DNA from: Clostridia bacterium
GTDB taxonomy: Bacteria; Bacillota; Clostridia; Oscillospirales; Acutalibacteraceae
Direction of reading: 5' to 3'
DNA: 35,777 nt
NCBI GenBank assembly: GCA_017621885.1
Contig: JAGASD010000050.1
Location: forward strand, 1-35,777
Shown here: one piece after another, positions 16,579-23,905 of the stretch
How the letters are laid out: each line of letters starts with the position of its first letter
Numbering within the stretch: the stretch's first letter is position 1
Translations under genes and position numbers: made by a program
Notes under the pieces: model-generated
Database searches by the model: none
What the model saw: the letters and a program-made list of their open reading frames with translations, nothing else
Told to the model about the DNA's origin: nothing

Positions 16579-16607
16579 TTGACCTTTTTGTGTCTTTATA
16601 GTAAAAT
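16579..16607 (+). promoter_or_regulatory. Promoter for the M50 protease-scpAB block
   Basis: TTGACC (16579-16584), a 17-nt spacer and TAAAAT (16602-16607), 27 nt before the ATG at 16634. It lies in the 72-nt gap after prmC. Confidence 0.65.
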
Positions 16608-16633
16608 TAAAGGAAAATGAAAAGAAGATTGTT

Positions 16634-17323
16634 ATGATAAGATATTTAGGTGATTTTTTCAGCGGAGAGTTAGAGGCAATTGATTTAATTGTCTACATTT
16701 TATCAATGTGTTTCGTGGTTTTTTGTGCAACGCCGCTGCACGAATATGCCCACGCTCTTATAGCAGTTAAATTAGGTGATGATACACCGAGACTTCGCGG
16801 CAGACTTACAATTAATCCTACGGCTCATATTGATCCTATCGGTGCATTGATGATATTCCTTTTCGGATTTGGTTATGCAAAGCCCGTTGAGGTCAGAATG
16901 AGGCATTTTAAGAAACCCAAAAGAGATATGGCTCTTGTTGCTTTGGCTGGTCCCGTAAGCAACTTTATTCAGGCATTTATTTTTATGCTTGTATTTTCGG
17001 GCGTGTCCACTTTCTATTATAAGACAGAAAATGAAGCCCTGAACTATATTTCAATATTTTTCTTCTTCGCGGCAACGGTTAATGTGAATCTGGGTGTTTT
17101 CAATTTTATTCCCATTCCGCCTCTTGACGGCTCAAGAATTGCAACTGCACTTTTACCGAACAGAATTTATTTTAAAGTAATGCAGTACGAACGCTATATA
17201 ATGATAGGTCTTTGGGTATTGCTCTTCACCGGTGTTCTTTCAAAACCGCTCTCAGCGATATCTTCATCTATTATCGGCATTTTTGCATTAGTAACAAAGC
17301 TTCCCTTTGCATTTATAGGTTAA
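16634..17323 (+). CDS. Site-2 protease family (M50) membrane metalloprotease
   Basis: 229 aa integral membrane protein. The zinc site is HEYAH (H36, E37, H40) in the first conserved helix, and the third ligand is D165 in NFIPIPPLDG (157-166), matching the N-x-x-P-x-x-P-L-D-G pattern of rhomboid-unrelated M50 proteases such as SpoIVFB/YwhC types. No PDZ or CBS domain is present, so this is the short form. Such proteins cleave transmembrane anchors; the substrate is unknown. It is only 2 nt from scpA and therefore co-transcribed; M50-scpA-scpB is a familiar order in clostridia. ATG 16634 fits the promoter upstream. Confidence 0.92.
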   Translation: MIRYLGDFFSGELEAIDLIVYILSMCFVVFCATPLHEYAHALIAVKLGDDTPRLRGRLTINPTAHIDPIGALMIFLFGFGYAKPVEVRMRHFKKPKRDMALVALAGPVSNFIQAFIFMLVFSGVSTFYYKTENEALNYISIFFFFAATVNVNLGVFNFIPIPPLDGSRIATALLPNRIYFKVMQYERYIMIGLWVLLFTGVLSKPLSAISSSIIGIFALVTKLPFAFIG

Positions 17324-17325
17324 AT

Positions 17326-18045
17326 ATGGAAAAAATTTCTTATAAGCTTGAGGTGTTTGAAGGTCCTATGGACTTGCTTTTGCACCTCATAACAAAACAC
17401 AAAATTGATATATATGACATTCCTATTTCCGAGCTTGTTGACCAGTACGTTGCATACGTACGTGAAATGCAAGAAGAAAATATGGATGTAGCCAGTGAGT
17501 TTCTTGAAATGGCGGCTCGTCTTGTTTATATTAAAACAGTTTCTCTTCTTCCTGTTTATGACGAAGGGGAGGAGTTGAAAAACGAGCTGCGTGACGAGCT
17601 GCTTGAGTACCGTGACTGTAAGCTTCTTGCGGCAAAGCTTTCTCAGATGACAGAGGGCTTCAATTATTCCGTAAGAGAGTTTCCTGAGGATGTTTCACCC
17701 GATAATTCTTATAAACGTCTTCACGAGCCGGGCGAGCTTCTCAGCGCATATTCACTTGCAGCAGGCAAAAAACTCCGACGCTTACCGCCGCCTATCGAAA
17801 CCTTTAAGGCTATCGTAACACGCAAAATAGTGTCGGTCGGTTCAAAAATCGAATCCATAGTTTCATCTCTTAAAAAGAGAAGGAAAACACGTCTTTTAGA
17901 TATCTACACTCAGGCTAAATCAAGGTCTGACCTTATTGCTTCGTTCCTCGCAGTTCTCGAGCTTGCAAAGAATAAAACGATTTATGTTTCGGGTGAGGGT
18001 GAGGATATGCAAATTGAATTGTTGGAAGGAAATGAGAATTCTTGA
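17326..18045 (+). CDS. scpA: Segregation and condensation protein A
   Basis: 239 aa kleisin subunit of the bacterial SMC condensin, which bridges the SMC heads and holds ScpB. The N-terminal ISYKLEVFEGPMDLLLHLITKHKIDIYDIPI is the ScpA signature; the C-terminal winged-helix region (about 165-230) binds the other SMC head. The true start is ATG 17326; the open frame extends back to 17212 inside the protease gene but that part has no similarity. Overlaps scpB by 4 nt (TTGA). Confidence 0.96.
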   Translation: MEKISYKLEVFEGPMDLLLHLITKHKIDIYDIPISELVDQYVAYVREMQEENMDVASEFLEMAARLVYIKTVSLLPVYDEGEELKNELRDELLEYRDCKLLAAKLSQMTEGFNYSVREFPEDVSPDNSYKRLHEPGELLSAYSLAAGKKLRRLPPPIETFKAIVTRKIVSVGSKIESIVSSLKKRRKTRLLDIYTQAKSRSDLIASFLAVLELAKNKTIYVSGEGEDMQIELLEGNENS

Positions 18046-18638
18046 TAAATAATAAGCAGGTTGCTGCGGTCGAAGCGGTGCTTTTTGCTGCGGCTGAACC
18101 GATTGAATACAATAAAATCGCTCAGGCTCTGGGTATGGATGATGAGCAGATTTTACTTTGTATAGATGCACTGAAAAGCAAATATGATGCCGAAGACAGC
18201 GGTATTTGTTTGCTGCAGTTAAGCACAAAATACCAGTTGTGCAGTAAAAAAGAATATATTGAGGCTGTCCGTAACGTGCTTGACCTGAAACGCAATGCGC
18301 CCTTATCACAAGCCGCATTTGAAGTTCTTGCAATTATTGCCTATAATCAGCCCATTACAAAGCCTTACATAGAGCAAATCAGAGGTGTTGATTGCTCAGG
18401 TGTTGTTAATACCCTTTGTCAGCGCAGACTCATTGAAGAAAAGGGCAGACTCGACGTTCCCGGAAGACCCGTTCTTTACGGAACGACAACCGATTTCTTG
18501 AGATGCTTCTCTTTAAAAAGTCTTGATGAGCTTCCCGAGCTTCCTAAAGAAGATAAAGAAGTGCTTATGTCCGATGTGGATAACGGACAGCTTTCTTTGT
18601 TCGACGGCTCAGATGACAGCGAATCGTCAGAACAATAA
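18042..18638 (+). CDS. scpB: Segregation and condensation protein B
   Basis: 198 aa, with two winged-helix domains that dimerise and bind the ScpA linker in the SMC-ScpAB complex. The segments VAAVEAVLFAAAEPIEYNKIA and QAAFEVLAIIAYNQPITKPYIEQIRGVDCSGVV are diagnostic, as is GRPVLYGTTTDFLRCFSL. The start is a TTG that shares bases with the scpA stop, implying translational coupling and a fixed ScpA:ScpB ratio. The acidic Ser/Asp-rich C-terminus is unremarkable. Confidence 0.96.
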   Translation: MINNKQVAAVEAVLFAAAEPIEYNKIAQALGMDDEQILLCIDALKSKYDAEDSGICLLQLSTKYQLCSKKEYIEAVRNVLDLKRNAPLSQAAFEVLAIIAYNQPITKPYIEQIRGVDCSGVVNTLCQRRLIEEKGRLDVPGRPVLYGTTTDFLRCFSLKSLDELPELPKEDKEVLMSDVDNGQLSLFDGSDDSESSEQ

Positions 18639-18664
18639 TACAATGTATTTTCAGGGGTGATTAA

Positions 18665-19525
18665 ATGCCTGTTTTATATGTTTTAGCAGGGATAGTTGCA
18701 CTGTTTGTCATCCTTTTTTCTCTTCGTGTTTCACTTATAATTGATTATTCCGATAAAACAGTTGTAACGCTGAAATATCTTTTTTTGAAAATTCCTTTAG
18801 TCGATACTTCAAAGCCCGAAAAGGAAAAGAAAGAAAAAAAGAAAAAAACCGATAAGAAAAAAGATACCGAAACGGACACGAAAACAGACGAAAATAAAAC
18901 AGCTGATGCTACTGTTTCAGCAACCGACGGTGAAGAAGCCGCAACCGACGGCACGTCAACCGCAACAGAAACAGCTAAACCCGAAAAAAACCAAGGTAAC
19001 AGTCTTTTAAAACAGCTTTATATTGATGAAGGCTACGATGGCATCGAAAAAATGCTCAGGGCAGTTGGTAATTCTTTGGGCAAATTTTTCGGAAAGCTAT
19101 ATAAAACGCTTGTTTTTGATGAGCTTTATATAACAATGATAACCGTAGGCTCGGATGCGGCAGATACCGCAATAAAGCACGGTAAGCTCTGTGCGTGGGC
19201 TTTTCCTGTTTTGGGCAAGCTTGTTTCTACAAGCAAGGTTAAAAAGTATGACTTTGACTTCAGTCCCGATTTTCTCGGTAAAAAGTCTCAGGCAGAGGCT
19301 TATATCAGATTACACGTAACACCTATACATATTACAAATGCGGTAATTGCTCTTGCAGTCAAGCTTGTGTTTAAGGTATTGTTTAAAATCTTGTTTGCTA
19401 AAAAGAAAAGCGACAAGAGTAAGACGGTAAAATCTGCTGTTGCAGAGGTGCTCAATTCACCGGATACGGCAGCTGAAGATACAAAAAACAAAATAAATAT
19501 AAATAAGGATGGTGCTTCATCATGA
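18665..19525 (+). CDS. DUF2953 membrane-associated protein (YtfI-like)
   Basis: 286 aa. One N-terminal membrane helix (about residues 3-24) is followed by a low-complexity linker, Lys/Glu/Asp-rich then Thr/Ala-rich (about 53-115). A conserved domain with YDFDFSPDFLGKKSQAEAYIRLHVTPIHITNAV follows, then a short amphipathic/hydrophobic stretch, as in DUF2953. In Bacillus and clostridia the family (YtfI) precedes ytfJ/gerW, and the same order is kept here with a 4-nt overlap. A role in spore or forespore-envelope physiology is plausible by association only. The charged linker is longer than I would expect for the family and may be lineage-specific. Confidence 0.82.
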   Translation: MPVLYVLAGIVALFVILFSLRVSLIIDYSDKTVVTLKYLFLKIPLVDTSKPEKEKKEKKKKTDKKKDTETDTKTDENKTADATVSATDGEEAATDGTSTATETAKPEKNQGNSLLKQLYIDEGYDGIEKMLRAVGNSLGKFFGKLYKTLVFDELYITMITVGSDAADTAIKHGKLCAWAFPVLGKLVSTSKVKKYDFDFSPDFLGKKSQAEAYIRLHVTPIHITNAVIALAVKLVFKVLFKILFAKKKSDKSKTVKSAVAEVLNSPDTAAEDTKNKININKDGASS

Positions 19526-19929
19526 AGGAAAAATCAGCAAACGGAATTCTTTCTACAACAATTGAAAAGGTAAGAGACCTCGTTGACGTTAGCACAATTA
19601 TCGGCGAGCCTATCACTCTTCCCGACGGTCTTACAATTATCCCTGTTTCAAAGGTTACCTACGGCTTTGCTTCAGGCGGCTCGGATTTCCCCTCAAAAAA
19701 CAATGTTGAGCTCTTCGGCGGTGCAGGCGGTGCAGGTATCACAATCAACCCCGTTGCATTTATTGTTGTTAAAGACGGTGAAGTAACAATCAAGCATATC
19801 ATTTCCAATGAAAACGCTGTTGAAAGAGCAGTTACAATGGTTCCCGAAATGTTTGATAAGGTTGTGAACTTTGTAAACAAAAAGAAAGAAAACGAAGCAG
19901 AAATTCCTGCAGAAGAAACTGCTGAATAA
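19522..19929 (+). CDS. ytfJ: GerW family sporulation protein YtfJ
   Basis: 135 aa. TLPDGLTIIPVSKVTYGFASGG and GGAGGAGITINPVAFIVVKDGEV are the GerW/YtfJ signature: a glycine-rich small domain found in sporulating Firmicutes, where it is needed for normal germination in Bacillus. Starts at ATG 19522, overlapping the DUF2953 gene. A 9-bp terminator-like hairpin follows (19938-19971). The family link to sporulation is established; a precise activity is not. Confidence 0.93.
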   Translation: MKEKSANGILSTTIEKVRDLVDVSTIIGEPITLPDGLTIIPVSKVTYGFASGGSDFPSKNNVELFGGAGGAGITINPVAFIVVKDGEVTIKHIISNENAVERAVTMVPEMFDKVVNFVNKKKENEAEIPAEETAE

Positions 19930-19937
19930 AAAACTTG

Positions 19938-19975
19938 ACCACCTGCATATTATTTCTTGAAAGCAGGTGGTTGTT
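19938..19975 (+). terminator. Terminator-like hairpin overlapping the SD of the D,D-carboxypeptidase gene
   Basis: ACCACCTGC (19938-19946) pairs exactly with GCAGGTGGT (19963-19971), with a 16-nt loop, followed by a short U-rich run. It follows the ytfJ stop by 8 nt. The 3' arm contains AGGTGG (19965-19970), the only good SD for the next gene, whose TTG is at 19976. Confidence 0.65.
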
Positions 19976-21136
19976 TTGCTAAATAAAATAATTGTTTTTG
20001 TTATTACCTTCGCATTTCTTCCGAGCATTTTTACAATTAATGCAGGTGCAGCGGAAATCAGTATTTCTGCGCATTCTGCTGTTGTTATGAACGCTTTTAC
20101 CGGTGAGGTTATTTATGCTAAAAACCCTTACGAAAAAAGAGGTATGGCAAGCACCACGAAAATTATGACGGCGCTGTTAGCTGTTGAATCAGGCCTTTTG
20201 CAACGGCAGTTCAGGGTTACGGGAGCTGACGTTGCGGTAGAAGGAACCTCTGCAGGGCTTAAAGCCGGGGACGTAGTTTCCCTTGATGTATTAGTTAAAG
20301 GTATGCTCCTTGAAAGCGGGAACGATGCGGCTAACGTAACTGCCACGGCGATTGGACCGGGTAAAAAGAAATTCATAGCTCTTATGAATAAAAGGGCAAA
20401 AGAAATAGGAATGAACTCAACCTCCTTCAAAAATCCTTCGGGACTTACGGAAGAGGGGCATTATTCAACCGCCTTTGATATGGCTCTTCTCGCAAGTGAA
20501 GCAATTAAAAATAAAGCCTTCAGAGAATATTGCAGTGCAAAGAGCTTTCGTGTTGCCTTAGGCTCTCCGTCAAGAGAGATTACATTTTATAACCATAACA
20601 GATTTCTCAGTATGTACGAGGGTGCTTTCGGAATAAAAACAGGGTTTACAAAGGCGTCGGGGAGATGCCTTATTACGGCTGTGGAGAGAGACGGTGCCGT
20701 TCTTGTCGGTGTTACACTTAAAGCACCCGATGATTGGAACGATCATAAGAAAATGTTCGATTACAGCTTTAACAAGCTCAAAAGGATTAATGTGAATACG
20801 GATTGCGAAAGCATACAGATTCCCGTTGTGGGCGGTAATGAAAAATATGTTAAAGCGGCATTGCTTACACCCTTGTGCTTTTGGGCAACCGAAAATTTTG
20901 AAGGGTACAAAACCGAGACTTACGTTACTCCCTTTTTGTATGCAGGTATTAATAAAAACGACTGCTTGGGCAGGGTCGCGGTTTTAAATAAACAGGGCAA
21001 GGTAATTACCTTTTCATATTTGTATGCCGTTGAGGATGTTGCCCCGAGTGTTACGGAAACACAAAAGGAAGATAAACCTTTTTATAAAAAAATAATCGAA
21101 AATATTAAAGAAGGACTGTCGGAGAGACAGGCGTGA
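19976..21136 (+). CDS. D-alanyl-D-alanine carboxypeptidase (DacB/DacF-type low-MW PBP)
   Basis: 386 aa from TTG 19976, exported by an N-terminal signal (about residues 3-25). The penicillin-binding motifs are complete: S59-T-T-K62, S114-G-N116 and K221-T-G223. It removes the terminal D-Ala from peptidoglycan stem peptides; a C-terminal region of about 100 residues follows, as in PBP5-type enzymes. Position after ytfJ and before rluB matches sporulation-type DacB/DacF neighbourhoods. GTG 19967 is in frame but falls within the hairpin and lacks an SD, so TTG 19976 with AGGTGG is preferred. Confidence 0.92.
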   Translation: MLNKIIVFVITFAFLPSIFTINAGAAEISISAHSAVVMNAFTGEVIYAKNPYEKRGMASTTKIMTALLAVESGLLQRQFRVTGADVAVEGTSAGLKAGDVVSLDVLVKGMLLESGNDAANVTATAIGPGKKKFIALMNKRAKEIGMNSTSFKNPSGLTEEGHYSTAFDMALLASEAIKNKAFREYCSAKSFRVALGSPSREITFYNHNRFLSMYEGAFGIKTGFTKASGRCLITAVERDGAVLVGVTLKAPDDWNDHKKMFDYSFNKLKRINVNTDCESIQIPVVGGNEKYVKAALLTPLCFWATENFEGYKTETYVTPFLYAGINKNDCLGRVAVLNKQGKVITFSYLYAVEDVAPSVTETQKEDKPFYKKIIENIKEGLSERQA

Positions 21137-21139
21137 ATT

Positions 21140-21859
21140 ATGGCACAGGAAAGATTACAAAAATATTTATCAGAATGTTCGGTTGCTTCCCGTCGTAAGG
21201 CGGAAGAATTGATAAAGCAGGGCAAAGTCAGAGTCAATGGCAAAATTGCCCAAATCGGTGACAAGGTTGACCCTAAAAAGGATTCTGTTACCGTAAGCGG
21301 TAAAAAGGTCAACATTGTTAAACAAAAATATTACATTATGCTTAATAAGCCCAGAGGATACGTTACCACCATGAGTGACGAGCTTGGCAGAAAATGTGTT
21401 GCAGAGCTTGTTGAGGATGTAGGTGCGGCAGTATATCCCGTCGGCAGACTCGACAGAGATTCAGAGGGCTTGCTTCTTCTTACAAATGACGGTGCTTTTG
21501 CAAATGCAGTTATGCATCCCAGAAAGCACGTGCCCAAAACCTACCGGGTTACTGTTCGTTCAAACATCAATGATGCTCAGGTGGAAAAGCTTGAAAACGG
21601 TGTGGACATTGACGGTGACGGCAGAAACACATTACCTGCTAACGTGCGCATTATTGAAAAAAGTGCAGGCAGAAGTGTTTTTGAAATTACGATTTTTGAG
21701 GGCAGAAACCGTCAGATAAGAAAAATGTGTGAGCAGGTAAGCCTTGAGGTTATAAGGCTTAAAAGAAACGCTGTGGGCTCGGTTAAGCTGGGAATGCTTA
21801 AAGTAGGTCAGTGGCGTGAGCTTACTGAGGATGAGGTTCACCGCTTACAATCACAATAA
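21140..21859 (+). CDS. rluB: rRNA pseudouridine synthase, RluB/RsuA family
   Basis: 239 aa. The N-terminal S4 RNA-binding domain (ERLQKYLSECSVASRRKAEELIKQG) is followed by the catalytic domain with GRLDRDSEGLLLLTNDG (the catalytic Asp of GRLD) and the late RNRQIRKMCE motif. It isomerises a specific uridine in rRNA, probably 23S as in RluB given position next to scpAB, though RsuA-type specificity for 16S cannot be excluded by eye. ATG 21140 lies 3 nt after the preceding stop, so the two are co-translated. Confidence 0.92.
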   Translation: MAQERLQKYLSECSVASRRKAEELIKQGKVRVNGKIAQIGDKVDPKKDSVTVSGKKVNIVKQKYYIMLNKPRGYVTTMSDELGRKCVAELVEDVGAAVYPVGRLDRDSEGLLLLTNDGAFANAVMHPRKHVPKTYRVTVRSNINDAQVEKLENGVDIDGDGRNTLPANVRIIEKSAGRSVFEITIFEGRNRQIRKMCEQVSLEVIRLKRNAVGSVKLGMLKVGQWRELTEDEVHRLQSQ

Positions 21860-21863
21860 AAAA

Positions 21864-21892
21864 TTGACAATAATCTGTATATTTATTATAAT
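21864..21892 (+). promoter_or_regulatory. Full-consensus promoter for yicC-remA-gmk-rpoZ
   Basis: TTGACA (21864-21869), exactly 17 nt, then TATAAT (21887-21892). All twelve bases match the sigma-A consensus. The leader to ATG 21925 is about 25 nt. It predicts strong constitutive transcription of the downstream housekeeping operon. Confidence 0.88.
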
Positions 21893-21924
21893 AAGCAGTA
21901 AATTATTTTTCAGAGGAGTTATAA

Positions 21925-22803
21925 ATGATAAGAAGTATGACAGGCTTCGGCAGGGCACAGGCATCTGTTGAAGGTTATAATATTACTGTTGAAATCCGTA
22001 GCGTAAATCATCGTTATTTTGAGTTTTACGCTAAAATTCCCCGTACGTATGCATTCCTCGAAGAGAAAATTAAATCAACTCTTTCGGGCGGTATATCACG
22101 CGGTAAGGTTGAATGCTCCGTTCAGATTGAGGCAACAGCGGATGAGAGCGTTGTTGTCACCGTGAACGAGCCTCTTGCAAGGGGTTACGTTAATGCTGTT
22201 GACAGTATTTCGGAAATGTTCGGAATAGCAAGCGATTTGTCTGCATTGTCAGTTGCCCGCTTTTCGGATGTTCTTTCGATTTCAAAGGCACCGGTTGACG
22301 AGGATGCTCTTTGGGCAAAGGTTGAGCCCGTTGTGAAATCAGCCCTTGAGGGCTTTGTTAGTATGCGTGAAGCGGAGGGCTCAAAGCTCAGAGAAGACGT
22401 GCTTTCAAGAGCCGCAACAATACTTGATAACGTTGCTTATATTGAACAGCGTTCACCTGAAACTGTTAAGCAGTATTCCGAAAAATTACTTGAAAGAATG
22501 CGTAACGTTTTAGGCGATGTTCAGGTTGATGAAGCAAGAATACTCACAGAAGCGGCAATTTATGCGGATAAGGTTGCTGTTGCAGAGGAAACCGTAAGAC
22601 TCAGAAGTCATTTTGAACAGCTTGATAATATGCTTAATTCCGATGAAGCAATCGGCAGAAAGCTTGATTTCCTTGTTCAGGAAATAAACCGCGAGGCAAA
22701 CACTATCGGTTCAAAGGCTCAGGATGTTGACATTGCGCGCAGAGTAATTGATATTAAGGCAGAGGTTGAAAAAATCAGAGAACAGATTCAGAATATAGAA
22801 TGA
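21925..22803 (+). CDS. YicC/YloC family endoribonuclease
   Basis: 292 aa, full length. The N-terminal MIRSMTGFGRAQASVEGYNITVEIRSVNHRYFEFYAKIPR and the C-terminal EAIGRKLDFLVQEINREANTIGSKAQD (DUF1732) are diagnostic of YicC/YloC. Members have been reported as endoribonucleases involved in RNA turnover. In Firmicutes it regularly precedes remA and gmk, as here. Good SD (GAGGAG) at 21913-21918 before ATG 21925. Confidence 0.94.
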   Translation: MIRSMTGFGRAQASVEGYNITVEIRSVNHRYFEFYAKIPRTYAFLEEKIKSTLSGGISRGKVECSVQIEATADESVVVTVNEPLARGYVNAVDSISEMFGIASDLSALSVARFSDVLSISKAPVDEDALWAKVEPVVKSALEGFVSMREAEGSKLREDVLSRAATILDNVAYIEQRSPETVKQYSEKLLERMRNVLGDVQVDEARILTEAAIYADKVAVAEETVRLRSHFEQLDNMLNSDEAIGRKLDFLVQEINREANTIGSKAQDVDIARRVIDIKAEVEKIREQIQNIE

Positions 22804-22804
22804 T

Positions 22805-23071
22805 ATGAAACTTATAAACATAGGCTTCGGCAACCTTATAAATGCCGATAGAGTCGTTGCTGTTATAAGCCCTGATTCTGCACCTGCAAAGAGAATGATT
22901 CAGGAGTGCCGTGAAAGAGCACAGCTTATTGATGCAACACACGGAAGAAAAACTAAAGGTGTTATTATTACTGACAGTGATAACGTTGTTCTCTCCTTCC
23001 TTACAGCAGAGCAGCTGCTTGTCAGATTTAATGACCAAAAAGGGGGACGTGAATTTGGATTCGGTGAATAA
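22805..23071 (+). CDS. remA: RemA/DUF370 DNA-binding regulator
   Basis: 88 aa. MKLINIGFGNLINADRVVAV with SPDSAPAKRMIQECRERAQLIDATHGRKTKGVIITDSDNVVLSF is the RemA (DUF370) family, which in Bacillus activates extracellular-matrix and osmoprotection genes through multiple DNA-binding copies. It follows yicC by 1 nt and overlaps gmk. Regulation targets in this organism are unknown. Confidence 0.92.
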   Translation: MKLINIGFGNLINADRVVAVISPDSAPAKRMIQECRERAQLIDATHGRKTKGVIITDSDNVVLSFLTAEQLLVRFNDQKGGREFGFGE

Positions 23072-23660
23072 GGGTGCACTTTTTGTGTTATCTGCACCGT
23101 CAGGATGCGGTAAAGATACGGTACTTTCTTTTCTGAAAGAAAGAGATTGTAATGTTAAACAGTCAATTTCTGTTACCACCCGTAAAATAAGAGAAGAAGA
23201 AACCGACGGTGTTGATTATTATTTTACGGATGTTGCGGATTTTGAACAGAAAATTCAAGACGGATATTTTCTTGAATATGTAAAGTACGGTGAAAATTAT
23301 TACGGTACACCCAAAAAAAAGATTGAAGAGCTTGTTGAATCCGGTTATAACGTTTTTCTGAAAATCGAGGTTGAGGGAGCAGGAAATGTAAGAAAAATTT
23401 TCCCCGACTGTATTTCGATTTTTATAGTTCCGCCTTCATTTTGTGCTCTTGAGGAGCGTCTTAAAGGCCGCGGTACCGAAACAGAGGAATCGTTAGACCG
23501 CCGTTTGAAAATCGCACGTGAAGAGCTTTCCCGTGCTAAGGAGTACGATTACATAGTCGTTAACGACAAGTTGGATGATTGTGTTGATGATGTTTGTGCA
23601 ATAATAAAAGCCGAACATTCAAAATATTCACAAATGAAAGACTTTGTTGATAATTTATAA
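23055..23660 (+). CDS. gmk: Guanylate kinase
   Basis: 201 aa from TTG 23055. Phosphorylates GMP to GDP with ATP. The P-loop is SAPSGCGKDTV (family usually GPSGVGKGT), followed by the GMP-binding SVTTRKIREEETDGVDYYF and EYVKYGENYYGTP and a lid region (RLKGRGTETEESLDRRL). The open frame extends upstream to 22911, but that part overlaps remA out of frame and is not homologous. AGGGGG (23041-23046) is 8 nt before TTG 23055, giving a natural N-terminus and a 17-nt overlap with remA. Confidence 0.94.
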   Translation: MDSVNKGALFVLSAPSGCGKDTVLSFLKERDCNVKQSISVTTRKIREEETDGVDYYFTDVADFEQKIQDGYFLEYVKYGENYYGTPKKKIEELVESGYNVFLKIEVEGAGNVRKIFPDCISIFIVPPSFCALEERLKGRGTETEESLDRRLKIAREELSRAKEYDYIVVNDKLDDCVDDVCAIIKAEHSKYSQMKDFVDNL

Positions 23661-23693
23661 TTTACAGTAGTTAATTTTGAAAGGAAAATTCTT

Positions 23694-23903
23694 ATGCTTA
23701 ATCAGGATCTCAGTAAAATTCTTTCCGGCAACATCAGCCGCTATTCTCTTGTTGCCGCAACCGCAAAGCGCGCACGCGAAATTTCTGACAAGAATCTTGA
23801 AGATAAAGTTATCACAACAGAAAAGGCTGTAAGCCTTGCACTTAACGATTTTCTTAATGACAAATACAAAATCGTTGAGCCTGAAGAAATCGCAAATATC
23901 TGA
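23694..23903 (+). CDS. rpoZ: DNA-directed RNA polymerase omega subunit
   Basis: 69 aa, the usual length for Gram-positive omega. ISRYSLVAATAKRAREISD and TEKAVSLALNDFLNDKYKIV are diagnostic. It stabilises beta-prime in RNA polymerase. The gmk-rpoZ-priA order is conserved in Firmicutes; priA begins 2 nt after the stop. Confidence 0.95.
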   Translation: MLNQDLSKILSGNISRYSLVAATAKRAREISDKNLEDKVITTEKAVSLALNDFLNDKYKIVEPEEIANI

Positions 23904-23905
23904 TT

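Noticed and set aside
16579-16602. TTGACC with TATAGT at 16597-16602 as the promoter boxes
   Set aside because: The spacer is only 12 nt; TAAAAT at 16602-16607 gives 17 nt and is preferred.
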